From Mermis nigrescens (taxonomy: Eukaryota > Nematoda > Enoplea > Mermithida > Mermithidae), in contig JAVLUZ010000143.1 of the NCBI GenBank assembly GCA_036768485.1, forward strand, positions 1,545,633 through 1,609,632: 64,000 nt of DNA, written 5' to 3'. Positions 1 through 11,781 of the stretch are shown here, in pieces. The notes beneath the pieces were generated by a model. It made no database searches. It was not told the DNA's origin and worked only from the letters and a program-made list of their open reading frames with translations. Position 1 is the first letter of the stretch. Each line of letters begins with the position of its first letter. A program made the translations under genes and the position numbers.

Positions 1-699
1 ACCAGTTTTTAACAAAAAAAATTGTAAAAAATAGTCTAAAATGGCTTAAAATGTTTCCTTATTTGTAATTTTTCCCGAAAAAAATGGGAACGGTTACGAC
101 ATTTGCAGTTTTAGGAATGGGAGACAATTGTTCTTGGTTAGGAGTCCCCAAAGCTCCCTGTTGCACGTACATATGTACAATGGCATGCATATAATGTTCC
201 AATATTGTTACAGTACGCCAAACATTAAAATTTTTTATAATTTTCCTCATTTATTTCTAGTCTTCTTCTCATCATATTTTTTCAATGAATAAATAAATAT
301 TCAATAAAAAAAGATCGCTCACTAGTAAAACTTTACTACCAGCATTATGTATGCAAGAGAATTTCTGCTGCAAAGTCCATGCTAAAACTTTTCTGTTGTA
401 TGCAATATACTGTTAGTTATTTATAACAGCAGCCGTAACAGCAGTCACATTATATGTAAAAGAGGAAATTTTTTCGAAAGACTACTTCTAGTTTCATAAA
501 TGAAAGATATTATTTGGTTCTGAAAAAATATTCAGTTATGAAGGTTAAAAATTGAAAAAATTTTAATCTTTTACTTTTTTGCATACTGTACTGTATTAAT
601 TTTTTCTTGCGCAACTAAAATCAAGTAAAATATTCAAGTCAGGCCCTCTACTGATGACTTCAAAATGTTTGGCTCATAGATTTTGGAAACACTAAGAGA
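1..699. other. AT-rich non-coding stretch
   Basis: No coding frame, RNA gene or clear repeat is recognised. Short ORFs here show no protein-like composition. Confidence 0.5.
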
Positions 700-1420
700 T
701 GGATATGTCTGTGCTCATACAATGCACTGCTTTTATATGCAAATTTCGGTATAATGGGTCAATCGGACGCTTGTTTTGGTAGTTCAGGGTACTTTTATTT
801 TGCTAAAACTTTTTTTATGTTTAGACTAAAGGATAATCTGTGTAAAAAGGGCAAAGTATTTCGCTTTCCATGTACCAGACCCGCAGGAACCGTAAATACG
901 TTAAAATTTTTGTGATTTTAAACGAAAATGTATTGAGTTTAAACTGCAGTGTAAAGTGTAAAGTAAAGTGTATAACTTTTTTGCATTCAGCTGATAGGAA
1001 ATTTTTTTTCTATCAATTGGTAGCTGTTTTAACGAATGATATTAAGTATTCGTTGAGAAAAGGCTGTGCTTATGCAATGCACTGTTTTTATATGCAAATT
1101 TGGGTATATTGGGTCAATCGGACGCTTGTTTTGGTAGTCCAGGGTACTCTTTTTTGATAAAATGTTCTTTGTATTTAGTCCAAGGCACAAGCTGTGTAAA
1201 AAGGGCAAAAGTTTTTGTTTTTCGTGTAAGGAACCCGCAGGAACCGAAAATAAGTTAAATTTTTTTGTAATTTTTAACGAATACTTATTAAGTTTAAACC
1301 GTAGTGTAAAGTGTAAATCAGTGTGTATAACATTTTTTTGCATCCAGCTGATAGAAAATTTTTTCTTCTATCGATTGAAAGCAGTGTGAATAAATGATAT
1401 TAATTATTAGTGGAGAAAAT
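700..1420 (+). repeat. Tandem duplication, ~355-bp unit, two copies
   Basis: The segment with the words gggtcaatcggacgcttgtt and aagggcaaa occurs at about 716-1070 and again at about 1069-1415. Shared words are offset by about 355 bp. Both units also carry GTGTAAAGTGTAAA words like those in the giant-element arms further along. ORFs on both strands follow the repeat and look spurious. Confidence 0.75.
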
Positions 1421-1946
1421 CGAATTTTAATAAAAGTAATGGAAAATGGTGAAAATGGCGAAAATTTCAATGTTTGGCGTAGTGTAGCGCAGCGAATTTT
1501 TGTTTTCAAGTCAAATGAATAGCACCATGATGTTTAGAATAAAAACGGTGCTATATATGTTGATCTGAGGTATAATTAATTTTTGACTTATCACAAAGTT
1601 GGTCGAACTTCTCAGAAATTGTGTCTTAATGTCGATTAAAAATTTTACAATGTATGCTCTAAATTACGTGAAACAGGTTGTATATGAACCGGCAGTTAAC
1701 GGTAATTATAGATCAAGTCAATACACTTGTCCAAACTGTCAGCGATATGTTGGTAAAATCTTCTAGTAGCCTAGGGCAAAATTATTTGAATCGGGCCTTT
1801 GGTTCGAGTCCTAAGTGTTTTTCAAACGCTTGTAAAATAAAAGTAATCTTGTGAAAAATCAATTTTATTCCTTCCTGACCCGAATTTCGCGCCCTAATTT
1901 CACCTAATTTTTCATATAAAATTTTACTGATCTCGTAGTTATATCC

Positions 1947-2107
1947 TTCCATGGGCAGCGTCTAAATTCTGGGGGTTCTGGGTGATACCAAACCGGCAAA
2001 AATCCCCAAAAAATATGCCCAAAAATTCAATTCTGGAGGTTTATCGATTTTGGGGGTCTACCGGATTCTGTGGGGTTACAAACCATCCACCCCCACGCCC
2101 ACGTATG
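1947..2107 (+). mobile_element. MITE of the 9-bp-TSD (Mutator-like) family
   Basis: The element starts with ATGGGCAGC-type sequence, has the family's 'ttctgggggt' core and ends CCACGCCCACGTAT. Flanks are GTTATATCC on the left and GTTACATCC on the right, a 9-bp target-site duplication with one mismatch. It lies in what would be the intron before the 2202 exon. Confidence 0.6.
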
Positions 2108-2201
2108 GTTACATCCCCACGTGCGTTTCTGATTTCTGTTGTTCTAATGCTCAAATAAAAGGTATGGTCATTTCTTTGATGAGCATGATACCATATTGCA
2201 G

Positions 2202-2481
2202 GTATACGCAATTGGAATCGCAATTCGTGGCTATGGATAAAGAGAACAAATTAATAATAACGGAATCGAACAGAAAAGAAGTTCAGCTGAGGACTCAGTT
2301 AGATAACTTAGAGAAAGAAATAAAAGCTGTCAGAGATACAAAATCCAATCGTAGTGTTGATATTGCGCAGTCAGAAGTCCAGGATGATGACGACGACGAT
2401 GAAGTGGAGAATACTCTTGATGAACGGACGTACGAAGGAAATATTTCTGAGTCGAACAATAGCGATTTGAATGATGATTGA
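2202..2481 (+). CDS. 3' terminal exon of an unknown coiled-coil/acidic protein
   Basis: A pyrimidine-poor but usable acceptor (ttgcag) ends at 2201. An open frame of about 93 codons follows, to a TGA at 2479-2481. The peptide starts YTQLESQFVAMDKENK and has a heptad-like stretch (roughly residues 1-50, consistent with a coiled coil). It then has a serine/aspartate-rich tail with a run of six aspartates and ends in NNSDLNDD. The frame also stays open upstream to 2050, but that part is MITE sequence, so the acceptor is the better exon start. AATAAA poly(A) signals follow at 2661. I do not recognise the family. Upstream exons should lie before the MITE or outside the window. Confidence 0.45.
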
Positions 2482-2790
2482 TTGAAGGCTCGCCGCTATT
2501 AATTATATTAAGATCCTCTATTAATGCATTAAGATATATGTATGGTTTAGCTGTTTTTGTATATATGATATTTTTACAAAATTTAATAGGATCAGTTTTA
2601 TAATACTGATCTGATAGTGATTGAGCGATCAGCTTGTATTAATCAAGATTTACCATCGGCAATAAAACCAAAGTCAATCTCTTTTGTGACCTATGTTGAA
2701 CTATTATTTCACTTCACTTTTATCAATGCGTGCATTCGTTTTCTAATTGTATACTTCATAGATATGAACGGATACTAATCTTGCTAAAAC
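2482..2790 (+). other. Probable 3' UTR and flank
   Basis: AT-rich sequence follows the stop of the 2202 exon. AATAAA at 2661-2666 is a plausible poly(A) signal. Nothing else is seen. Confidence 0.35.
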
Positions 2791-3060
2791 ATGTAAGTGG
2801 GAGGTTTAGGGTCTAAAAAGGGTAAATTTTCTGGGGAAAATGAGGCAAAATGAGGGGTAAAAATGAATAAAAATTAATAATTTTCTTCCAAAGTGCTTGA
2901 ATTTGACCAGAAACTGTGGAATTACATAGTGTTATCGCTATTTTAGCATTCATACTAGTTTTCAAGGTCATTTTGGCCAAAAAAGCTAAATTTTTGACAC
3001 CTCTTAGACCAGCTGACCCCCCCCCCGCTTAGATCGGCCACGGCACTGCATCTACGGCCG
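2790..3060 (+). repeat. Dispersed repeat ('tctggggaaaatgaggca' family)
   Basis: The same block, with 'ctggggaaaatgag', 'gaccagaaactgtg' and 'aggtcattttggc', recurs at about 12,110-12,300 and 62,800-63,010. Inverted or partial copies lie at about 15,640-15,900, 61,960-62,095 and 63,040-63,175. No coding potential is seen. It ends in a C-run and 'gatcggcca'. Confidence 0.6.
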
Positions 3061-3424
3061 TGCTTCGCTCGAATTTTTCAGATCGGAAAAATCATTTGAT
3101 TTGTTCGATTCTTCCGCACAATTGTCAGGTGCGTTATTCTGCACCATTCGAAAATTGTGCTCATCATTATTTGACTGACGAAAATTTATTTTAAAAGATC
3201 AATTTGTTTGGATTTGTTTTTGATAATAACGAAGGAATAATCCATTGCTAACCTCTACGCATACTTTTTGCGTGGGTTTCTCAGGTTCAATAGGTATCAA
3301 TAAAGTGCGTCGATTCGACGCAATTATACGTTAAGACGATTACATGGTTCTACATTAATTGTGATTCAGCTTTGCAACTAAATTATGGAAATTAATTTAT
3401 AGCATTGATCTGATATATAATTAT

Positions 3425-3592
3425 CGTAATCTGTCGGCTTACTGTCGATAAAAATTCTTAAAGATTTATGCCCAAAGTTTTGTGAAACAGACTATAATTT
3501 ACGGAAAGCGAGGCGGCTCATTTGAAATATTTCAGTGATGTCAAATATTATGCATGATATCACTGAAATATTTCAAATGACCGCTCGCTAAC
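3425..3592. repeat. TIR fragment followed by an 84-bp palindrome
   Basis: The word 'gtgaaacagactata' at about 3481-3496 is the terminal motif of a MITE family also seen at 43,590, 44,072 and 52,600. It is followed by a near-perfect inverted repeat with 22-bp arms at 3518-3539 and 3559-3580 (TCATTTGAAATATTTCAG and its complement). Imperfect outer arms extend this to about 3507-3592. This may be a foldback element or a cruciform-forming site. Confidence 0.6.
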
Positions 3593-3829
3593 ACCATAAA
3601 AATTCAAAACACTATCACAGACAAAAATCAAAAATATGACCCTTGTGGTATGAAAAAAACGTGTTTTTTAGTCACTTATCAGTGCTCAATAACACTCAAA
3701 TATTTCAAATTCAGGTCAAGACTTATCAATCATCACAATCAAATTTATGAACCCAGTGGTTTGAATTTTTTGAAAAGATTACTCCATTTTGATATTCTTA
3801 ATAGGGATCATTGGAAGAATTTTTCAGAA

Positions 3830-4720
3830 AGACATTAAGATCACTGTAATTTTTCAAAAAAAAGTTGAGATCACTGTAACTTTTCAAAAACACTTTGAGA
3901 TCACTGTAATATTTCAAAAACGAGATCACTCACTTTTTTCAAAAACACGTCGAGATCACTGTAATTTTTCAAAAAAAAGTTGAGATCACTGTAACTTTTC
4001 GAAAACACTTTGAGATCACTGTAATATTCCAAAAACGAGATCACTCACTTTTTTCAAAAACACGTTGAGATCACTGTAATTTTTCAAAAAAAAGTTGAGA
4101 TCACTGTAATATTTCAAAAACGAGATCACTCACTTTTTTCAAAAACACGTTGAGATCACTGTAATTTTTCGAAAAAAAGTTGAGATCACTGTAATTTTTC
4201 AAAAACACGTTGAGATCACTGTAATTTTTCAAAAAAAAAGTTGAGATCACTGTAATTTTTCAAAAAAAAAGTTGAGATCACTGTAATTTTTCAAAAGCAC
4301 GTTGAGATCACTGTAATTTTTCAAAAACACGTTGAGATCACTGTAATTTTTCAAAAACACGTTGAGATCACTGTAATTTTTCAAAAAAAGTTGAGATCAC
4401 TGTAATTTTTCAAAAGCACGTTGAGATCACTGTAGTTTTTCAAAAACACGTTGAGATCACTGTAATTTTTCAAAAGCACGTTGAGATCACTGTAATTTTT
4501 CGAAAACACGTTGAGATCACTGTAATTTTTCAAAAACACGTTGAGATCACTGTAATTTTTCAAAAAAAAGTTGAGATCACTGTAATTTTTCAAAAAGACA
4601 TTGAGATCACTGTAATTTTTCAAAAAAAGTTGAGATCACTGTAATTTTTCAAAAACACTTTGAGATCACTGTAATTTTTCAAAAACACATTGATGAGATC
4701 ACTTTAATTTTTCAAAAAAA
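3830..4720 (+). repeat. 30-bp minisatellite, about 29 copies
   Basis: The 30-bp unit gttgagatcactgtaatttt plus a TCAAAAACAC-type end is repeated head to tail. Variants are AAAAAAAG or AGCACG in the last ten bases. Register is nearly perfect from 4380 to 4620 and decays towards both edges. The long ORFs on both strands (KNYSDLN repeats on the minus strand) are by-products of a unit length divisible by three. Confidence 0.9.
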
Positions 4721-4759
4721 GATATCACTTACTTTTTTCAAAACACAATTTGAGATTAA

Positions 4760-5335
4760 CGTTTTTTTTTCAAATGCAAACGAGATCAACGTCGGAAATC
4801 AAAGGTCTTTGAAGCGAAAGTTTGTCATAAGAGCGGACTTATTACTGTAGAGAAGAAGAAAAGTACATATGACGCAATGCAACGCATGGGGCGCAGAACA
4901 GGAAAAACGGTCGATGAAGCGATGTGCCTGGTTTGGTTTAAAGTTAAAACCACGCCTATGAATAGGGGAGATCGCCCAGACTTTTCATAGTCCAAAATTT
5001 TGGGAGGGGTTCGGCATTACTGGGAGGGGGAAGTGGGCCTCAACTTTTGGCTGAAAAATGGCTAAAATGCTCTAAGAACCAAGTCTTAGCTTAAAAAAGT
5101 CCTAGACTTCGAGAATTTTCTCTTTCGGGGGACCCTGGTTGGAAATAAAAATTTTTTCATTTTGGGGGAAGCGCTCTACGGCTGGTTACACATCTGCGGC
5201 CATTGGATTCTCACCATATTTAATGCATCTGAGTTTCATGATTTACAAAGTGTACAGCTCTAGTTGTCGTAAAACGTCTTTAAAATTCCATTCGATTTCT
5301 TCTTGGACTAAATTGTTTTTTATCGTTTAGGGCAA
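4760..5335. other. Non-coding, no feature seen
   Basis: Mixed-composition sequence with no convincing frame. A 63-codon ORF at 5139 has no recognisable composition and starts inside G-rich repeat debris. Confidence 0.4.
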
Positions 5336-5339
5336 ACAG

Positions 5340-5570
5340 AATTATAACAAAAGTACCATAGGCAGACATGTCAGAGAGTGGATGGGAGGGATCCCTCCAC
5401 CCAAAGTTGGTCGTCCACCCCATTGCCCCTAAAGCCAGAAAATTTTTGACCCCCCCGCCCCGATTTTGATGAAAAATTGAAATTTTTAGCCGTTATTCCC
5501 CCCACCTAAAAATGTCCGGAGAACCCCCTTCCAAAATTTCGAGCCGTTACATGTCTGACCATACGTGCAC
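5340..5570 (+). repeat. Dispersed C-rich repeat, copy 1
   Basis: It shares 'ccagaaaatttttgaccccc', 'ttggtcgtcc' and a terminal 'catgtc'-type end with about 6118-6352 and about 21,350-21,540. No coding sequence is seen. Confidence 0.6.
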
Positions 5571-5676
5571 AAGGTCAGGGTCGGGTTGGGGTAGGGTTAA
5601 ATCCCAAAAATCCAAAATAGTAAATTTAATCTTCACGATTTTTTTGCTGTATAAGCGTCCAAAATGATCAAAATAG

Positions 5677-5890
5677 GGATCTAGTATACAATTTACCCAC
5701 CAACTTTTTTTGTGTAGTGTGTAATATGTAATGTGTTATGTGTAATGTGTATTGCGTAATGTGTCATGTGTAGTAAGTAATGTGTAATGTGTAAAGTGTT
5801 CATATTACACATTATACATTACACATGACACATTACAATACATTATGGATCGGCTAAAAAACGTTGGTGGGTAAATTGTATACTAGATCC
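5677..5890 (+). mobile_element. hAT-type MITE, 214 bp, with 8-bp TSD
   Basis: The terminal inverted repeats read GGATCTAGTATACAATTTAC inward from each side and continue through CCACCAAC. The inside is almost wholly a string of TGTGTAATG-type words followed by their complement, so the whole element folds. It is flanked by the exact 8-bp direct repeat CAAAATAG at 5669-5676 and 5891-5898. Eight-base duplications with short TIRs are typical of the hAT superfamily. A near-identical copy in inverted orientation lies at 58,839-59,051. Confidence 0.88.
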
Positions 5891-6117
5891 CAAAATAGCC
5901 CTTCAAATGTTTGTTAATGATAAAATCGCATTTTATAAGCTTTCTTATTCCATTGACTGCATTAGATCACTTTTAACGCTGAAAATACAGAAATTGATCA
6001 ATTTTGGGCGCCTTTTTGAGTTAAATTTACATTACCTATTCATTGTGATAACCATTCTTTCTTGAAAAGCCTCAAAGTAGCATGTCAGTAAATGGAGTGA
6101 AAATTTCGATCGACACA

Positions 6118-6352
6118 TCAAGGTACTGAGGCTATACATGTTAGAGAGGGGATGGGGGATACCCCAAGTCGGTCGTCCCCTCCCCATTCCCAACAGCCAG
6201 AAAATTTTTGACCCCCGCCCCAGATTTTTAAATTACATCGAATTTTTCGGCCGTTTTTGGCCAAAAATTGAAGTTCATTAACCACCCCCCAATTGGCCGG
6301 GTAACCCAAACCAAAATATTTAGACATTACAAGTGTGACTACGGCATAATTT
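6118..6352 (+). repeat. Dispersed C-rich repeat, copy 2
   Basis: Same family as 5340-5570: 'gagaggggatgggggatacc', 'gccagaaaatttttgacccc'. The minus-strand ORF over it is not protein-like. Confidence 0.6.
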
Positions 6353-7077
6353 AAACAGACTAGCAACAATATTTCGGTCACTCATGCACATTAAAAGTAT
6401 AAGCCTAAGACTTATAGTCTGTTTCATTTAATGGAGAGCTTTTTCGTCAATTCTTTTTTATGAGTACAGTAAGTGTTTTTGAACGATTTACTGTAGCTCG
6501 AAAGTTTAACACTACTACTACGCAGCAGCAGCGCTTGTTCCGAAGATGGGTTTCTCGAGTTAGTTCTTTTTTTCTTACGCTTCCATTTTGACTCCTAGCC
6601 AGCGCAGCGCGCCGCTTTTGCCGATTCCGATCCGCCTTTTTTGCGAATTCAAATTTCCTTGCAATTTTCATCGACATTTGCTAATTCAATATCAGCTAAG
6701 CACTCGTTTTCGGCCAAATTTTGACGACGGTTGCATGACAACGAGTCCAAATATGGTTTTGACAAGGCACGTTTACCTCTAAATTTATGGTGGCTGCGCC
6801 GAAAAAGGTTTCTGATGTAAGTATCTGAGGAATTTCAATCTTTTCATGGTAAAATTTTACGAATTTCTACATAGGCAACGGTGAATCTACGATTTTTCCG
6901 GCGGGGGCGTACCCCAACTTTGTCAAAAACAAAAAACAGGTATGTCATGAATGGGTATTATCCGGCGCGAAGCGTCAGAAATTCGAGAAATTATGATCAC
7001 TGATCGCCAAAAATCATTGCAAATTACATATCCATTCTTCATCTCGCCAAATATTTTTGGCTAATAAGGTAGGCGGC

Positions 7078-7921
7078 TAAAGTTAAGAATATGGCACTTT
7101 TAAAAAAGGAGCAAAACGAATACGGAATGCCAAAATTTTTGTGCCAACTGGTAGAACATGATAAATTGAAGCGCGGAAAAAAATTGATCAAAATCTGAGC
7201 CATACTTGCAAAGTTGCAGGCAACTGTCGATTTGAGTGTTGTGGGGGACGCTTAAACGGCTCGATCCAAGGACTTACACATTTGTCAGAAATAAATAATA
7301 TGGGCTGAAATTATTGAAGAAGCATAGCAGTGAAGGAGAAAAAAGGAAAAAGGCGCGGAAAGCTGTTTGAAATTTTGAAAAAAACTTCAAAAAAATTTTC
7401 ATTTTTTTGCATGTTTTTTTTGGTATTACTTGATAAGATATAGGAAAATCTAAGTTTTTGCTTCTAATATACTTAGGCTTAGGCTTAGTATATCTGAAAA
7501 GGTGTTTTAAGCTGCTTAGGTCGAGGTCGCTCCCGCTCAGGTCAATTTATAGATGCTTAGGTCGATGTATAGATGCTTAGGTCGATGTATAGATGCTTAG
7601 GTCGATGTATAGACGCTTAGGTAGATGTATAGATGCTTAGGTCGATGTATAGATGCTTATATCGACGTAAATTAAGTATCTACATGTGATTCTGTATTCA
7701 GCTGTTTGAATCTTCAAATACTTAGGTCGAGTAGATGCTTGCGTAGGTCGAGAAGAGGCTGATTACCGAAACCCATAGCTTTTGTAATATTGATCATAGA
7801 CGGATGAATATTTTTTTCCGCGCTTTCTTTTAACATATTCTAAGTACTGAGCGAAAAAATCCGCTCTTTTGAAGTTTATTTCATAGTATCCTGAAAGTAC
7901 CATATTCTTAACTTACTCCAG
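7078..7921. mobile_element. 844-bp TIR element inserted in the left arm
   Basis: It is bounded by exact 9-bp repeats GTAGGCGGC at 7069-7077 and 7922-7930. The other arm (about 23,925) keeps the uninterrupted site with a single copy. Its ends carry an inverted repeat with GTTAAGAATATGG followed by TACTTT or CACTTT. It has no transposase-like frame. It contains a 20-bp minisatellite. Confidence 0.85.
7540..7665 (+). repeat. 20-bp minisatellite, about six copies
   Basis: The unit gtcgatgtatagatgcttag is repeated head to tail inside the 844-bp element, with decayed units on both sides. Confidence 0.85.
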
Positions 7922-8334
7922 GTAGGCGGCCGCCCCCACCCCCTTAAATCCGCCCTGTTTCTAGCTATATTTTTTCTACGCGGATGTTTGATAATCTGTG
8001 AGTAATCGCCGAACGTGGAAATTTCCTCAAAATCAACAAACGAGAGATAATAGGTACCTACGTAAGTTAATTAATATAAGCTCCAGCTTATATTTTTTAT
8101 ATTTATATTTTTACCAAACAGTATTTTTCCATAGGTAAATTTTTTCGCCAAGAATTTTAGTTTTCTCTGGTATATAGGTACCTCAAGCTTTCGAAGTAGA
8201 TTAGTATATAACGTTATTTTAAACTTTCGTTCGAACGCCTACAGCCGTAGGTCAAGCTAAATTTATCCTCACTAGTCATAGACAGGCTCAATCTACTTAA
8301 TCCCAGGTGCGCAGTTGAAACATTCAATTTTCAA

Positions 8335-8560
8335 AGGTCAAAACATGGTCTTAAAAGTGGTCGTATGGCGAAAAAACACCATTTTTCGACGTTTCTCATC
8401 GAGCACTATCCAATGGCATCAAAAAATCGCTAAAAAAGCAAAAAAAATTTCAAAATTCGAATTCTGGGGGGTATTTTGATTTCTGGGGAGGGGGGTATTT
8501 CAACTTCTGGGGGGATGCATACCACCCAAACTCCCCCACGCCCATGTGTGGATATAACCC
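8335..8560 (+). mobile_element. 9-bp-TSD family MITE, left end missing
   Basis: It has the family core (caccatttttcgacgtttct, gcatcaaaaaatcg) and right end CACGCCCATGTGTG at about 8545. The usual left end is absent; the match begins directly after the inverted arm. Confidence 0.6.
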
Positions 8561-8639
8561 TTAATTTTTGGCCACAAATGGCAAAAAAACAAGCTTTCCC
8601 AAAAATTAGAGCGGATTAAAATTTTTTGCCTTTTTTAGG

Positions 8640-9440
8640 ATGTGGACGCCTAACTTTTTGCGGTAATTTACTACTATCCGAACTGTTACATGCATGATGG
8701 TAGCAGTGTTTTTTTGTACAAGGTCCGTATGTATACGTGTGCAAAGATGGTCCCCAAAAGTCTTTGTACATTTTGTATATGCAAATTTTTGTGTACTATA
8801 ATATAGTATAGTAACGATTTTAGTGTGGTAAAACAGGGTTTTCGATCTTTGGTAGTGTATTTTAGCTAATTTCTGGGTTTCTGACACCAAGTTTTCTCAA
8901 AACGGCGCTAAACGCCGAAAAATTTGACATTTTCCCATTCTAAATGCAAATTCTGCCATTTTAAAGATATATAGGACAAACAATTACTCATTTCGGCGCG
9001 AAGTGCCGAAAATTTCAGAGAATTTTACAGCTTTTTACACTTTTTGTCTTCCCAAAAATCTTTGTACATTTTGTACACACAAATTTTTGGGTACTATCAT
9101 ATGGTACAGTAGCGATTTTAGTGCGGCAAAAACAGAGTTGTTCGACTTTGGGTAGTGTATTTTAGCTAATTTCTGGGTCTCCAAAAATCACTAAGAATCG
9201 TCTTAAAACGGCGCGAAGCACCGAAAAATTTGACATTTTTCCGTTTGAGATGCAATTTCTGCCGTTATAAAGAACTATAGAACACACAATCACTTATTTC
9301 GGGTGAAGCACCGAAAATGTTTGCGAATTTTTGACCTTTTTTGCAATTTTTGTCTTCCCAAAAATCTTTGTACATGTACAAAGACGGTCCCGAAAGTCTT
9401 TGTACATCGGAAAAAATCTTTGCCGAATACAAAAAACAGT
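8640..9440 (-). repeat. Tandem ~310-bp repeat with GGCGC hairpins
   Basis: Two and a bit head-to-tail units share 'gattttagtg', 'tgtattttagctaatttctg', and hairpins of the CGGCGC-GAA-GCGCCG type at about 8903, 8993, 9205 and 9298. A single inverted copy lies at about 11,080-11,465. ORFs over it are not protein-like. Confidence 0.7.
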
Positions 9441-9629
9441 GGATCATGTTAATTGTCATGTTAAACAGTCATGTTAATTGAGTAATTTTATTATTGAATG
9501 TCAAATTTTAATACATTATTTGATGTACTTTATTCATCTTGAATGTTGTGTGTTTAGGCTTGCGTGAAAACAAATAATTTTTGGGTGTTTTGAAAAAAGT
9601 GCACTACTAGAAAACTTATAATGTAACGC

Positions 9630-10400
9630 AGGGCCGTATCCAAGGGGCGGGGAGGGCCCTCCCCTCCGGAATGGGAAAAATTTTTGTTTTTCCCAAGGGT
9701 CCCCCAGAGGGAAAATGAAAAATTGGCGAAGTGCGTTTGAAACACCGCCAAAACAGGTTTTTAGCGTACTTTTTTGTCTTCTAAACCGCTAAAAATCGTT
9801 CAAATTTGAGTAACACTTAGAGAGCATGTCAATTTTTTCCAGCGCCGTGCGCCGGATTCATTGTTCAGCTATAGTTTTTGCCGTCTAGCTCACTCAAAAG
9901 AGCTCAAATTCAATTATGACATGGGAAACATGAAATTTTTCCGGCGCCTCGCTCCGTATTGATTGTTTATATATGTGTTTTTTGTCTTCTAGCTCGCTCA
10001 AAACCGCTCAAATTTGAACTTGACATGCAGAATATGTCAATTTTTTGGCGCTTGGCACCGAATTATTCATTATCTGTCTTGTTTTTCTCTGTAAAGCACA
10101 ATGATTAGGTGCAAAGGCAAGAGATAAGAAATAATTCGTCGATTAAGTGAGGAGAAATCAGCTTAAATGATAAATTTGCTGTATATCAATATGAAATGGA
10201 GTGAAAATTTTTTAAATTTTTTTGAAATTTTTCTTCACCACCGTATAGAGCTCGCCGAGATACGCTCAAAACTGCCTTTATTTTCGCCTATCGGATGGTT
10301 CACGAGATATCTGGCCTCAAAAATTTTCGGCCTCCCCCCGAAATAAAATCCTGGCCTCCCCCCGAAATAAAAACCCTAACCTGGACATTTGAAAAGCATA
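9630..10400 (+). repeat. G/C-bounded dispersed repeat
   Basis: It begins 'gggccgtatccaaggggcgg'. Its first part is the inverted counterpart of 16,150-16,390. It contains further degenerate GGCGC hairpins at about 9838, 9945 and 10,050. No coding sequence is seen. Confidence 0.5.
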
Positions 10401-10486
10401 CCCCTCAAGCCATTTTGGACCAAAACCTATTGCTAGAACCATGAAAAAGCGTTTAACGACGTCTAATAGCATAATCTGAATAGTAC

Positions 10487-10860
10487 AGGGTAGGCCAAAA
10501 GAAACGTATCACCATACGTGGGCAGCAAGAAATTTCTGGGGGGGGGGGGTGCAAGATTTTTTTGAAGGTCAAAAAATGGCCTTAAAAATGGTGGTATGGT
10601 GATAAAAACACCATTTTTCGACGTTTCTCATCAAGCACTATCCATTGGCATCAAAAAATTGCGAAAAAAGCGAGAAAAATTTTCAAAAATTGAATTCTGG
10701 GGGGGTATTTTGATTTCTGGGGGGGTATTTTGGTTTCTGGGGGTGCATACCCCACAAACCCCCCACGCCCAGGTGTGCGGATCACCTATCGTACCATGTA
10801 ACTTCTTAACGACGGAATCAAACGGAATGCGGATTGCTCTGATAAAAAGCCTATCATCCC
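10487..10860 (+). mobile_element. AGGGTAGG-ended TIR element fragment, split by a MITE
   Basis: The left end AGGGTAGGCCAAAAGAAACG at 10,487 continues after the nested MITE as 'tatcgtaccatgtaacttct'. It matches the ends of the complete element at 12,928-13,410. No coding sequence is seen. Confidence 0.6.
10514..10777 (+). mobile_element. 9-bp-TSD family MITE
   Basis: It begins ATACGTGGGCAGCA and ends CACGCCCAGGTGTG. Flanks are CGTATCACC and CGGATCACC, a 9-bp duplication with one mismatch. It interrupts a TIR element whose uninterrupted sequence is seen elsewhere, so the insertion is well supported. Confidence 0.85.
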
Positions 10861-11049
10861 AGCATTAAGAAATTACCGTGATGTGCGTAAAGCTTTAATT
10901 GCTTATTTTAAGTATACGTCACATCAGCCCCTCATACATTTAGTTTGCGTGTATGATAATTTTTGAAATAATACTCGATTTTTTGCGCAAAATAGAAATT
11001 ACATGTATATGGGTACCCATACATATATTGATTAAGAAAGATTACACAC

Positions 11050-11470
11050 ATGCACACTTGGAGGCAGTGTCTTTTTTTTGTATTCGAAAAGATTTTTCCC
11101 GATGTGCAAAGACTTTTCGGGACCGTCTTTGTACATGTACAAAGATTTTTGGGCAGACAAAAATTGCAAAAAAAGGTCTAAAATTCGCAAAAATTTTGCC
11201 GAAATGAGTTATCGTGTGTTCTATATATCTTTATAATGGCAGAAATTGCATTTAAAAAGGAAAAATGTCAAATTTTTAGGCGCCCCGCGCCGTTTTAAGA
11301 AGATTCTTAGTGATTTTTGCCCTTAGAGACCCAGAAATCAGCTAAACTACACTACCAAAGGTTGAAAAACCCTGTTTTACCACACTAAAATCGCTACTGT
11401 ACCATATTATAGTACGCAAAAATTTGGATGTACAGAATGTACAAAGACTCTTAAGGACCTTGTTTGTATT
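11050..11470 (+). repeat. Inverted single copy of the ~310-bp repeat
   Basis: It matches 9440-8690 read in reverse, including 'ccgtctttgtacatgtacaa' and the GGCGC hairpin at about 11,278. It contains no gene. Confidence 0.6.
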
Positions 11471-11781
11471 TAATTCTGGAAGTCAAACGGTTTCCGGTCA
11501 CGAAAAATTTTTTTTCAAATTAAATCCTGGGCGTGGGAGGAGGTGATGTTCAGATATGTACGTGGGGTCTAGCTAGACCCCATAGTGCACGAGGTCATGT
11601 TGGCCAGAGAGGAGTTAAAATCGAGACTTTTGGTCCAGTATGGGGTACAATCTGGGATTTTTACGTTAGTAACTTGAGTTTTTGGCTATTTTTACCTCCG
11701 AACCGCTTGAACATACAGTATTTTTGGCTCAAGTCGCTCTACAATACTCAACTTTTGGCCCCTTCAGCGAGAGGTAATACC

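Larger units (their letters stand above)
6415..8332 (-). repeat. Inverted arm, left copy (with an insertion)
   Basis: Read on the minus strand, this matches 23,525-24,587 closely over its whole length except for the inserted element at 7078-7921. The outer edge is TATAGTCTGTTTCA; the inner edge is 'tgaatgtttcaactgcgcac'. It carries a minus-strand ORF at 6447-6677 (76 codons, basic, RKFEFAKK...RNRQKRR) that is about 90 % identical to one in the other arm. Whether that ORF is ever translated is unknown. Confidence 0.8.

Noticed and set aside
4381..4623. 80-codon ORF of KNYSDLN repeats
   Set aside because: It is the minus-strand reading of a 30-bp minisatellite whose period is a multiple of three; no start context or flanking coding sequence.
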